64,000 nt of DNA from an uncultured Collinsella sp. GTDB taxonomy: Bacteria; Actinomycetota; Coriobacteriia; Coriobacteriales; Coriobacteriaceae. The position numbers were made by a program, and so were the translations under genes. Shown piece after piece: positions 26,962 to 35,874 of the stretch. The notes beneath the pieces were generated by a model. That model did not search any database. It saw only the letters and a list, made by a program, of their open reading frames with translations, and was not told the origin of the DNA. The stretch covers positions 3,322 to 67,321 of the forward strand of contig CATVYG010000008.1 of NCBI GenBank assembly GCA_958348225.1. Direction: 5' to 3'. Positions within the stretch are counted from its first letter, which is position 1. Each line of letters starts with the position of its first letter.

Positions 26962-27651
26962 TTGCCCGTCGTCGCCGCTATGACCGTTACCTCACACGCC
27001 ACGGATGCCATGGTCGCCATCCCGTTTTGGCTCGAAATGTTCGCCGTCGTCGCGGCTTCAATCTCGGGCGTGTTGGTCGCGCGCGAGCACAAGCTTGACC
27101 TGGTGGGCGCGGTCGCGCTCGCGGTGGTCTGCGGTCTGGGCGGAGGTCTCTTGCGCGACATGACGCTGCAGGTGGGCAACGTCTACATCCTCAACCAGCC
27201 GATGGCACTCCCGCTTTCCATTGCCACGGCGGCCATCATCTATATTTTCCCGGCAATCGTCGACAAACCCGAAAAACTCATTCCCCTGCTCGACATCATC
27301 TCGGTCGGCATCTACGCCGCCACTGGAGCAGACAAGGCGCTGGTCTACGGCTTTGCGCCGGCGGTGTGCATCATGATGGGCTTTTTCACCGCGGTAGGCG
27401 GCGGCATGCTGCGCGACGGCTTTATGGGCGTGGTTCCGGGCATTTTCCAACGTACTAACTTTTATGCCATCGCCGCCATCGCCGGATCGACAAGCTATGT
27501 GTGTCTCGTTATGAGCGGCATCATGAGCAATGTCGCCGCGCTGGTCGTGTGCGTTGTCGTGACCATGGGTCTGCGCTGGCTGTCGCTGCGCTTTGATATC
27601 AAAAGCCCCACCGAGGAAGACATCGCACGCTTTTTGCATCGCAAAAAGTAG
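26962..27651 (+). CDS. TRIC-type (UPF0126/YadS) cation channel family membrane protein
   Basis: A 229-residue protein with about seven membrane segments arranged as two homologous triplets. Each repeat carries the family glycine motif: GLGGGLLRDM (first) and VGGGMLRDGF (second). Prokaryotic TRIC proteins form trimeric potassium-permeable channels. The start is taken as TTG 26962, with AAAGGA 8 bases upstream; ATG 26980 has no ribosome-binding site and would lose six residues. It stands alone between the tRNA region and the bactofilin-like gene. Confidence 0.88.
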   Translation: MPVVAAMTVTSHATDAMVAIPFWLEMFAVVAASISGVLVAREHKLDLVGAVALAVVCGLGGGLLRDMTLQVGNVYILNQPMALPLSIATAAIIYIFPAIVDKPEKLIPLLDIISVGIYAATGADKALVYGFAPAVCIMMGFFTAVGGGMLRDGFMGVVPGIFQRTNFYAIAAIAGSTSYVCLVMSGIMSNVAALVVCVVVTMGLRWLSLRFDIKSPTEEDIARFLHRKK

Positions 27652-27758
27652 ACAGCGCGGCACGACCCTTCGAAATGCAACCGAGAGGTTCTTTTAGAGC
27701 GCCCACGCGTTGGGTACCCTGTTAGGTATATGCCGAACACTTAACAAAAGGATCAACC

Positions 27759-28904
27759 ATGGCTTTCAATCAAACCGCGACGGCGCCGTCACACAAGATA
27801 CGTCGCTGCCTACTTATGGCATTCGCGCTCATCGCGCTCGCGCTCACCGCTCTTCCCACGGCGTCATTTGCTGGCACGGACACGGCAGGCAATGTCCTTG
27901 CGACCGACAATGACGTCGATCCGTCTGGCGTCGAGGGTGACCTGTACTGGGCCGGCCAGGCCCTCAACTTGGACGATGCGTCCATCGGCCGCGACATAAT
28001 TGCAGCAGGCGAGAGCCTCTCCATCCGCGACTGCACGGTGGGCGGCGCCGTCCGCTTGGCGGCGCGCACCATCGACGTTGCCAAGACCACGGTTGATGGC
28101 AGTGTGACCGTTGCCGGCCAGCATGTCGTGCTCAATTCCGACAGCACCGCCAACTGTTTTTACGCGATAGGCGAGACGGTTGCCCTGCGCGGCTCTACCA
28201 AGTCGGCAGCGCTTGCGGGCGATACGGTGACTATCGATGGCACCGTCGAGGGCGATGTTGAGGTTTGGGCCGACAAGCTCATCCTGGGCAAGAACGCCCA
28301 CATCACCGGCACCGTGAACGCGCACGTCTCCGAGGACCCTGAGCGTGCCGCGGGAGCCGAAGTCGGCGCGCTCAAGATCGACCGCACCGAGAACGAGGAT
28401 ACTTCCACCGTTAACGATGTCATCGGCGGTATCGTCGCCGCGGCACTCTCGACCTGCTTTGTCGCTCTGCTTCTCGAGCTCGTCTTCCCGCGCGCGACCG
28501 CCAGCGCCGCCGGCATGCTCCACCAGCGCCCCATGCCCCTGTGGGTGAGCGGTCTTCTGAGCACGATTGCTGTCGTCCCCGCCGTCTTGCTGCTGATTAT
28601 CTCTATCGCTGGTCTGTCGCTTGCCGGAGCCCTCTTGTGCGGCGTTATCGGCATCGCGTTGGTGTCGAGTGCCTTTGCGGGGTGTGCGATCGTCCGCATG
28701 GTCGGACACAACCAGAACCGCTACGCCATGGCAGCCGTGGGTGGCATCGCCGCGGGCACGCTTACGGCAATCCCCCTCGTAGGCGATTTCATCAGCGGCG
28801 TGGCCTTCGTCTTTACGCTCGGCTACATCATCCAAATCATTTGGCGCAACGCCCACCTCAAACCGCAGCAGCCAGCTAACACGCCAGGACTCCCCACCGC
28901 TTAG
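27759..28904 (+). CDS. Exported polymer-forming (bactofilin-like) protein with C-terminal membrane domain
   Basis: A 381-residue protein. A signal peptide (1-38, ending PTASFAG) is followed by a repetitive beta-solenoid region (about 55-185). This region has short strands with recurring V/T/D residues (GRDIIAAGESLSIRD, GGAVRLAARTIDVAK, GSVTVAGQHVVLN, TVTIDGTVEGDVEVWADKL), as in bactofilins and their membrane-linked relatives. The C-terminal third (about 222-365) has about four membrane segments. The solenoid would lie outside the membrane, unlike cytoskeletal bactofilins. The function is unknown; a surface scaffold is a guess. AAAAGGA lies upstream of ATG 27759. Confidence 0.75.
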   Translation: MAFNQTATAPSHKIRRCLLMAFALIALALTALPTASFAGTDTAGNVLATDNDVDPSGVEGDLYWAGQALNLDDASIGRDIIAAGESLSIRDCTVGGAVRLAARTIDVAKTTVDGSVTVAGQHVVLNSDSTANCFYAIGETVALRGSTKSAALAGDTVTIDGTVEGDVEVWADKLILGKNAHITGTVNAHVSEDPERAAGAEVGALKIDRTENEDTSTVNDVIGGIVAAALSTCFVALLLELVFPRATASAAGMLHQRPMPLWVSGLLSTIAVVPAVLLLIISIAGLSLAGALLCGVIGIALVSSAFAGCAIVRMVGHNQNRYAMAAVGGIAAGTLTAIPLVGDFISGVAFVFTLGYIIQIIWRNAHLKPQQPANTPGLPTA

Positions 28905-28911
28905 CCGCCAA

Positions 28912-28945
28912 CCACCATAAAGGGGCCAGGCACCTTTGTGGTGGT
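28912..28945 (+). repeat. Hairpin with GGGGCC loop after the bactofilin-like gene
   Basis: ACCACCA (28912-28918) pairs with TGGTGGT (28939-28945), with further G-U pairing inside, around a loop holding AAGGGGCCAGGCACCTTT. The design (variable stem, GGGG loop) resembles the GGGGAC hairpins of the first 6 kb. It may end the upstream transcript, though no T-run follows. Confidence 0.45.
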
Positions 28946-28970
28946 GCAGACCAGCTCAGTCCCTGTGCAC

Positions 28971-29006
28971 AAAAAAGGGCGCCGACCATCGCGGTCGACG
29001 CCCTTT
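28971..29006 (-). terminator. Terminator of typA
   Basis: On the minus strand AAAGGGCGTCGACC pairs with GGTCGGCGCCCTTT (one mismatch) around CGAT, ending in TTTTTT. It is 28 bases past the typA stop. Confidence 0.88.
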
Positions 29007-29033
29007 CTCGTTAGACGCTATAAAGCCCAGCGC

Positions 29034-30872
<1,839 letters not shown>

Positions 30873-30989
30873 GTAGTTCCCCTATCTTCTATCCATATAC
30901 AAACGGCACGCGTATGCGACCCGCCCAGCGATGCAACGCTCAGCGGGAATATTGAGCCTTTTACCGAAAACTCGTTTATTTTAGCGATT

Positions 30990-31439
30990 TTAGATGAGAG
31001 GGGTTTCCTCACCTGCAGGTTCAGGGTCGCTCCACATAAAACCATCGCCGGCGCCCATGCCCTCATACAGCACATATGCCGAAAAACCACTCTCGAGCGT
31101 GGTTTCGAAGAAGCTCACGAGCAGAGCATCGTGATAGCCGCCGTCAATCTCGACGCAGCCGGTGTAGCCGATGGCATAGCGAGCGATACGGCCCAGGCCC
31201 TCGTCCTTAAGACCCATCTTGTGCTCGGAGATAAAGTTGGTGGCCGCCTCGAGGCACGCCTCTTCGCCATCCTCATCGAGCGCCGCCAGATAACGGTTGG
31301 AAGCGGCGTCCTCAATTGCCACGACCACGCCAGGGTTTTCACCGGCGGCAAGGTCGTCCAAGAACGCGCCGATCAGATCGCACACCATGGCGTCGAGCTC
31401 GGCGGAGACGTTACCGGCGTCCTGCATATCCTGTGCCAT
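30990..31439 (-). CDS. Conserved hypothetical protein
   Basis: I do not recognise a family. It is a 149-residue acidic soluble protein with no signal peptide or membrane segment. The first 70 residues look helical (LDAMVCDLIGAFLDDLAAG, CLEAATNFISEHK), and the centre has beta-like strands (VVVAIEDAASNRYLAALDEDG, HDALLVSFFET, FSAYVLYEGMG). It reads downstream of two other small genes on the same strand (30-base gap), so it probably belongs to the same transcript as the bifunctional-nuclease-family gene. Confidence 0.7.
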   Translation of the reverse strand: MAQDMQDAGNVSAELDAMVCDLIGAFLDDLAAGENPGVVVAIEDAASNRYLAALDEDGEEACLEAATNFISEHKMGLKDEGLGRIARYAIGYTGCVEIDGGYHDALLVSFFETTLESGFSAYVLYEGMGAGDGFMWSDPEPAGEETPLI

Positions 31440-31469
31440 CTTTAGACCTTCCCATCGAGTTTGGCGTCG

Positions 31470-31859
31470 TTACAGTTCTTGTGCCTCAGCAGCGATCTTA
31501 GCGGCAGCGTCGCGGGCGCGCATCATATCCATCGCGCGCTTGTCGAGTACCTTGATCTGACTGGTCAGCATGACCGCATCGACCACGTCCCAGATCACCA
31601 GGCCCGTAGAGATCGAAAACCCAAGCGCACCAACTGTACCACGAAGGCGCGAGCAGATTGCCGCAACAAGGGCGGAGATGACAACCATCTTGATAAACGA
31701 GCCGCGGCGTTCGCGAAGCGTGCGGGCCTGCGTCACATAGGCAATGCGAGCCGCCTCAGAAGCCTCCGAGCGCATCTGGGCCTCGCGGGCGATTGCAGCC
31801 GCTTCAGCCGACATCCCGCCGGCCATCAGCGAACGCTCCGCAACCTGGACGCCCCGCAT
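31470..31859 (-). CDS. Conserved hypothetical small membrane protein
   Basis: A 129-residue protein, unrecognised. Residues 15-50 are charged and helical (EAAAIAREAQMRSEASEAAR). Two hydrophobic segments follow (about 55-70 and 78-97, VVISALVAAICSR and LGFSISTGLVIWDVVDAVML), and the tail is Ala/Arg/Asp rich. The ATG at 31859 directly follows the stop of the upstream gene (TAAATG), which favours coupling, but no ribosome-binding site is visible; ATG 31826 or 31814 may be the real start. Confidence 0.6.
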   Translation of the reverse strand: MRGVQVAERSLMAGGMSAEAAAIAREAQMRSEASEAARIAYVTQARTLRERRGSFIKMVVISALVAAICSRLRGTVGALGFSISTGLVIWDVVDAVMLTSQIKVLDKRAMDMMRARDAAAKIAAEAQEL

Positions 31860-32360
31860 TTAGAAGTCATCGGGGGAGAGCGTATGGACGAACTCGTCGA
31901 ACTTCTCGAACTCCTGCTCGTCGTCGACTTCCTCGGCGTGGGTAGAAACAGTGCCCAGGCGATTCATGATGTCGTCCTCCACAAACATGGGGGCATTGCT
32001 GCGCACGGCAAGGGCAATGGCATCACTGGGGCGGGCGTCGATCTTGCGCTCGTCACCATCGGCCAGTACGACGATCGTCGCGTAGAACACCGGCGGCTCG
32101 GCGCGAACGATCTCGATGCGCTCGAGCTTGGCGCCCAGGGCGCCAACAGTATCGAGCAACAGGTCATGGGTAATCGGGCGCTCGGCGCGGCCGCTATCGA
32201 TGCCGCGGCTGATGGCAGCGGCTTCAAACGAACCAGTCTGAATGGAAAGGGAACGCAGCGGCGCGGGCGAGTCCGATTTGCTGCAGCGCTCGCGAAGCAC
32301 GATAAGCGATGGCACGGGACCGGCGGCCATGACGATGGTCTCTATGTCGACACGAACCAT
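31860..32360 (-). CDS. Bifunctional nuclease family protein (DUF151)
   Basis: A 166-residue cytoplasmic protein of the DUF151 family. Conserved segments are PSLIVLRER, LSIQTGSFEAAAISRGI, RPITHDLLLDTVGALGAKLERIEI and RKIDARPSDAIALAVRSNAPMFV. Some plant members have DNase/RNase activity; the role in bacteria is unclear. The C-terminus is acidic (EEVDDEQEFEKFDE). The ATG at 32360 has GGAGGT 6 bases upstream; the 16 codons before it are not family sequence. It heads a likely three-gene unit. Confidence 0.88.
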   Translation of the reverse strand: MVRVDIETIVMAAGPVPSLIVLRERCSKSDSPAPLRSLSIQTGSFEAAAISRGIDSGRAERPITHDLLLDTVGALGAKLERIEIVRAEPPVFYATIVVLADGDERKIDARPSDAIALAVRSNAPMFVEDDIMNRLGTVSTHAEEVDDEQEFEKFDEFVHTLSPDDF

Positions 32361-32474
32361 GGAACACCTCCGGTACGTAGCGGTTAACACGCGGCAGCTC
32401 CACCGCATTGAATAGCTATACTACCCAATCTTTCGCACAGCACACAAAACCAAAATGAGATTTATCGCAGACAA

Positions 32475-32505
32475 GAAAAAAGCCCCAAGGCAATGCCCCA
32501 GGGCT
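32475..32505 (-). terminator. Terminator of the tRNA Ile-Ala-Ile cluster
   Basis: On the minus strand AGCCCTGGGG pairs, with some G-U, to CCTTGGGGCT around a 5-nt loop, then TTTTTTC. It lies 15 bases past the last tRNA. Confidence 0.85.
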
Positions 32506-32519
32506 CTTCACAGTTTTGA

Positions 32520-32596
32520 TGGTGGACCTGACAAGATTCGAACTTGTGACCTCCCGGTTATCAGCCGGACGCTCTAACCAACTGAGCTACAGGTCC
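32520..32596 (-). tRNA. tRNA-Ile (GAT)
   Basis: Acceptor GGACCTG/CAGGTCC, D-arm AGCTCAGTTGGTTAGAGC, anticodon GAT, T-loop GTTCGAATC, CCA encoded. It is identical over 77 bases to the copy at 32744-32820. Third of the three tRNAs read leftward. Confidence 0.95.
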
Positions 32597-32600
32597 ATCA

Positions 32601-32676
32601 TGGTGGAGGTTAGGGGGATCGAACCCCTGACCTCAGGCTTGCAAAGCCCGCGCTCTCCCAGCTGAGCTAAACCCCC
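32601..32676 (-). tRNA. tRNA-Ala (TGC)
   Basis: Acceptor GGGGGTT/AACCTCC (one G-U), anticodon loop TTTGCAA gives TGC, T-loop GTTCGATCC, CCA encoded. It lies between two identical tRNA-Ile genes, only four bases from the downstream one. Confidence 0.95.
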
Positions 32677-32687
32677 ACGGAGACAGT

Positions 32688-32732
32688 AATAAACACCCCA
32701 GCGGCGACTCGGCTCTCGCTGGGGTGTTTATT
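32688..32732. terminator. 16-bp hairpin between tRNA-Ile and tRNA-Ala
   Basis: AATAAACACCCCAGCG (32688-32703) pairs perfectly with 32717-32732 around a 13-nt loop. The A- and T-rich ends make it look like a bidirectional terminator, or a processing site inside the tRNA transcript, as no new promoter is seen before tRNA-Ala. Confidence 0.6.
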
Positions 32733-32743
32733 GCGAAAGAAAG

Positions 32744-32820
32744 TGGTGGACCTGACAAGATTCGAACTTGTGACCTCCCGGTTATCAGCCGGACGCTCTA
32801 ACCAACTGAGCTACAGGTCC
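32744..32820 (-). tRNA. tRNA-Ile (GAT), second identical copy
   Basis: Same 77-base sequence as 32520-32596, with anticodon GAT and encoded CCA. First tRNA of the cluster, 14 bases after the -10 element. Confidence 0.95.
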
Positions 32821-32834
32821 ATCGCGCAAGGGAT

Positions 32835-32864
32835 ATATTAGACGAGTCGTTACGCGCGCGTCAA
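32835..32864 (-). promoter_or_regulatory. Promoter of the tRNA Ile-Ala-Ile cluster
   Basis: On the minus strand TTGACG (32859-32864), 18-base spacer, TAATAT (32835-32840). The spacer is GC-rich near the -35. Confidence 0.7.
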
Positions 32865-32891
32865 CAACTTTTTTGAAAATCTTTGGGAGGG

Positions 32892-33029
32892 GTTCGCCCC
32901 GGCCGCCCGGCGGCATATGAAGTCGCCTGCTCGGACAGTCCTGACTCGCAAGGAGAGCACATTAAGTGCTCTCCGGCTCGTGCGGAACTCGCGATCGACT
33001 TCATATGCCGCCGGGCGGCCGGGGCGAAC
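32892..33029. repeat. Long palindrome IR-C (34-bp perfect arms)
   Basis: Arms 32892-32925 and 32996-33029 pair perfectly over 34 bp and are very GC rich. The 70-base loop holds a second hairpin (GGAGAGCAC-ATTAA-GTGCTCTCC, 32952-32974) and GACTCGCAAGGAG, weakly like the core of IR-A. It lies between the gyrA terminator and the tRNA promoter, in a 300-base spacer with no gene. Confidence 0.75.
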
Positions 33030-33047
33030 GCGGGTCCCTAGGTTTTC

Positions 33048-33081
33048 AAAAAAGCGGTCGGCGCGCAGGTGCGCCGACCGC
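33048..33081 (-). terminator. Terminator of gyrA
   Basis: GCGGTCGGCGC (33054-33064) pairs perfectly with 33071-33081 around GCAGGT; on the minus strand TTTTTT follows. Confidence 0.9.
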
Positions 33082-33121
33082 CGATATATGGGGTCTGATG
33101 TTTTTGACCGGAGAGGACTAC

Positions 33122-35863
33122 TTACTCGTCGAGGAGATCCTCTGGCATGTCGTTGCCGTCGCCTAGGTCGACTGGGGTCTCTTCGGTGTCGGCTGCGGCC
33201 TCGGCGCCCTCGCCTTCGGGTTTTTCCTTGGCTGCCGTCATACGGGCCACGGCGCATATGCGGTCGTTGTCGTCGACGGTCATCATCTTGACGCCCTGGG
33301 TGGCGCGGCCAGTCTGGCTGATCTCGTCGGTCTTGACACGAATGACCGTCGCGCCCTCCGTCACGATGAACAGCTCGTGCTGCGGGCCCACCGTCTTCAT
33401 GGCCGCGAGGTTACCCTTACGCTCGGTCATTTGGATGGTGTAGACGCCCTGGCCGCCGCGATTCTGCTCCGGGTAGTCCGCAACCGGTGTGCGCTTGCCG
33501 TAGCCGCGCTCGGTGATGACGAACAGATCGCCGTTGCCGTTAGTGACTTCCATGCCCAGAACGCTCACGCCGTCCTTCATGCCGATACCGCGAACGCCGC
33601 TGGTGTCGCGGCCGGTAGCGCGCACCTGCTCCTCGGAGAACATGATCGCCTTGCCCGCGGTGGTGGCTAGGATAATCTTGTCGCCCTCGCGCACGCGGCG
33701 CACGTTCAGCAGCGCGTCGTCGTCACGCAGGTTGATAGCGATCAGGCCGTCGCGACGGCTGCGATCATATGCGCTCATCACGGTCTTCTTGACCATGCCG
33801 CTCTTGGTGGCAAACATCAGGTACTCGTCGGCCGGGAACTCGCGGCAGCTGATGACGCTCGCGATCTTCTCGCCCTCCTCGAAAGGCAGCAAGTTGACGA
33901 TCGCGGTACCGCGTGCCTGGCGCGTACCTACCGGCAGCTCGTGCACCTTCAGGCGATAGACCTTGCCCTTGCTCGAGAAGAACAGCACGTACTCGTGCGT
34001 GGACGCGATGAACATCTCATCGATGACATCGTCCTCTTTGAGGTTGACGCCCGACACGCCCTTGCCGCCGCGCTTTTGGGCGCGGTAGGCGGCAACCGGG
34101 ATACGCTTGACGTAGCCGGTGTGGGTGATGGTCACGACCATATCCTCGTCGGCGATGAGGTCCTCGACATCCAGGTCCTTCTCAACCTGGCTGATCTCGG
34201 TGCGGCGCTTGTCGCCAAACTTCTTGGAGATCTCGCGCATCTCTTCCTTGATGACGCCCAGGATTTTCTCCTCATGCGCCAGCAGGTCCTCGTAGTAGGC
34301 GATGGCGCGGCGCAGGCCGTCCAACTCTTCTTGGATCTTGTCGCGCTCCAGGCCGGTCAGGCGGCGCAGCTTCATCTCGAGGATGGCCGTGGTCTGCTCG
34401 GGCGTAAAGCCAAAGCGCTCGATCAAGCGGCTGCTGGCCTCGGAGTCGGTCTGCGAGGAGCGGATGATGCTAATGACCTCGTCGATATGGTCGAGGGCCA
34501 TCAAGTAGCCCTCAAGGATATGCGCGCGGGCCTGGGCCTTTTTAAGGTCGAAGCGAGTGCGGCGAGTGACGACGTCGACCTGGTGGTCGATGTAGTGCTG
34601 CAGCATCTCGCGCAGGCTCAGGCATTTGGGAACGCCGTTGACGAGCGCCAGGTTGTTGGCGCCAAAGGTCGTCTGCAGCGAGGTGTACTTATACAGGTTG
34701 TTGAGCACGACCTGCGGAATGACGCCCTTCTTGAGCTCGATGACCAGACGGATGCCCTTCTGGTTGGACTCATCGCGCATATCCGAGATGCCCTCGATGC
34801 GCTTGTCGTTGACGAGTTGGGCGATCTTCTCCTGCAGGGTGCCCTTGTTGACCATGTAGGGAATCTCGGTAAAGACCAGGCGGCTGCGACCGGTCTTGGT
34901 GGACTCCACATGTGCCTTGGCACGCACGGTAATGGAGCCGCGGCCGGTCTCGTAGCTCTGCTTAATGCCGGCGCTGCCCATGATTATGGCGCCGGTGGGG
35001 AAGTCCGGACCTGGCATGATCTGCATGAGCTCGTCGACGGTGGCGTCGGGGTTGTCGATCAGGTAGCAGGTGGCCTCAATCGCCTCGGTGAGGTTATGCG
35101 GGGCGATGTTGGTGGCCATGCCGACGGCGATGCCCTGGCTGCCGTTGACCAGCAGGTTGGGGAAGCGCGCAGGCAGCGCCACGGGCTCGGCAAGTGATTC
35201 GTCGTAGTTGGGCTGCCAGTCGACGGTATCCTTCTGCAAGTCACGCAGCAGTTCCATGGCGGGCTTTGCCAGGCGGCTCTCGGTGTAACGCATGGCCGCC
35301 GCGCCGTCGCCGTCGATGTTACCGAAGTTGCCGTGACCGTCGATGAGCGGCGTGCGCATGGAGAACCACTGCGCCAGGCGGACCATGGCCTCATAGACCG
35401 CGAAATCGCCGTGCGGGTGGTACTTACCGATAACTTCGCCGACCGTCCAGGCCGACTTCTTATGTGGGCGGTTGGGGTAGATGCCGCTCTCGTTCATCGC
35501 GTACAGGATGCGGCGGTGCACCGGCTTTAAGCCGTCGCGCACGTCCGGCAGGGCGCGCGCCGTGATGACCGACATCGAATACTCGATGAACGACTGCTTC
35601 ATCTCGCGGCCAAACTCCGAAATCTGGAGCTGGCCGCCGTTGATATCCTCGCCGGCCGAGGCGCCGCGATCGACTTCGCCAAAGCTCTCCTCGAGCTCAG
35701 CGTCGTCGTCTTCTTCCTCATCATCATCGGCATCGGGGTTATAGGCGTCCGGATCGCCGTCCTCGCCCTGCTCAGCACGGGCAAGCAGGCGCTTCAGATC
35801 ATCGGGCATACCGGCATCGCCGGCCTCGTCCATACCCTCGTTATTGTTGATATCGTCTGCCAC
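33122..35863 (-). CDS. gyrA: DNA gyrase subunit A with acidic N-terminal extension
   Basis: Breakage-reunion subunit of gyrase. The 913 residues contain the catalytic region (AAMRYTESRL with the active Tyr), GIAVGMATNIAPHN and the GyrA box QKRGGKG, which separates it from ParC. Residues 1-75 are additional: an acidic stretch (about 33-66, rich in Asp/Glu) precedes the usual start near QISEFGREMKQSF. The start is GTG 35863 with GAGGAGG upstream, so the extension is translated. In the quinolone pocket HPHGDFAVYEAM, Phe154 (codon TTC, 35402-35404) stands at the E. coli Ser83 position and Glu at Asp87. It follows gyrB by 11 bases. Confidence 0.97.
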   Translation of the reverse strand: MADDINNNEGMDEAGDAGMPDDLKRLLARAEQGEDGDPDAYNPDADDDEEEDDDAELEESFGEVDRGASAGEDINGGQLQISEFGREMKQSFIEYSMSVITARALPDVRDGLKPVHRRILYAMNESGIYPNRPHKKSAWTVGEVIGKYHPHGDFAVYEAMVRLAQWFSMRTPLIDGHGNFGNIDGDGAAAMRYTESRLAKPAMELLRDLQKDTVDWQPNYDESLAEPVALPARFPNLLVNGSQGIAVGMATNIAPHNLTEAIEATCYLIDNPDATVDELMQIMPGPDFPTGAIIMGSAGIKQSYETGRGSITVRAKAHVESTKTGRSRLVFTEIPYMVNKGTLQEKIAQLVNDKRIEGISDMRDESNQKGIRLVIELKKGVIPQVVLNNLYKYTSLQTTFGANNLALVNGVPKCLSLREMLQHYIDHQVDVVTRRTRFDLKKAQARAHILEGYLMALDHIDEVISIIRSSQTDSEASSRLIERFGFTPEQTTAILEMKLRRLTGLERDKIQEELDGLRRAIAYYEDLLAHEEKILGVIKEEMREISKKFGDKRRTEISQVEKDLDVEDLIADEDMVVTITHTGYVKRIPVAAYRAQKRGGKGVSGVNLKEDDVIDEMFIASTHEYVLFFSSKGKVYRLKVHELPVGTRQARGTAIVNLLPFEEGEKIASVISCREFPADEYLMFATKSGMVKKTVMSAYDRSRRDGLIAINLRDDDALLNVRRVREGDKIILATTAGKAIMFSEEQVRATGRDTSGVRGIGMKDGVSVLGMEVTNGNGDLFVITERGYGKRTPVADYPEQNRGGQGVYTIQMTERKGNLAAMKTVGPQHELFIVTEGATVIRVKTDEISQTGRATQGVKMMTVDDNDRICAVARMTAAKEKPEGEGAEAAADTEETPVDLGDGNDMPEDLLDE

Positions 35864-35874
35864 GTTACCTCCTC

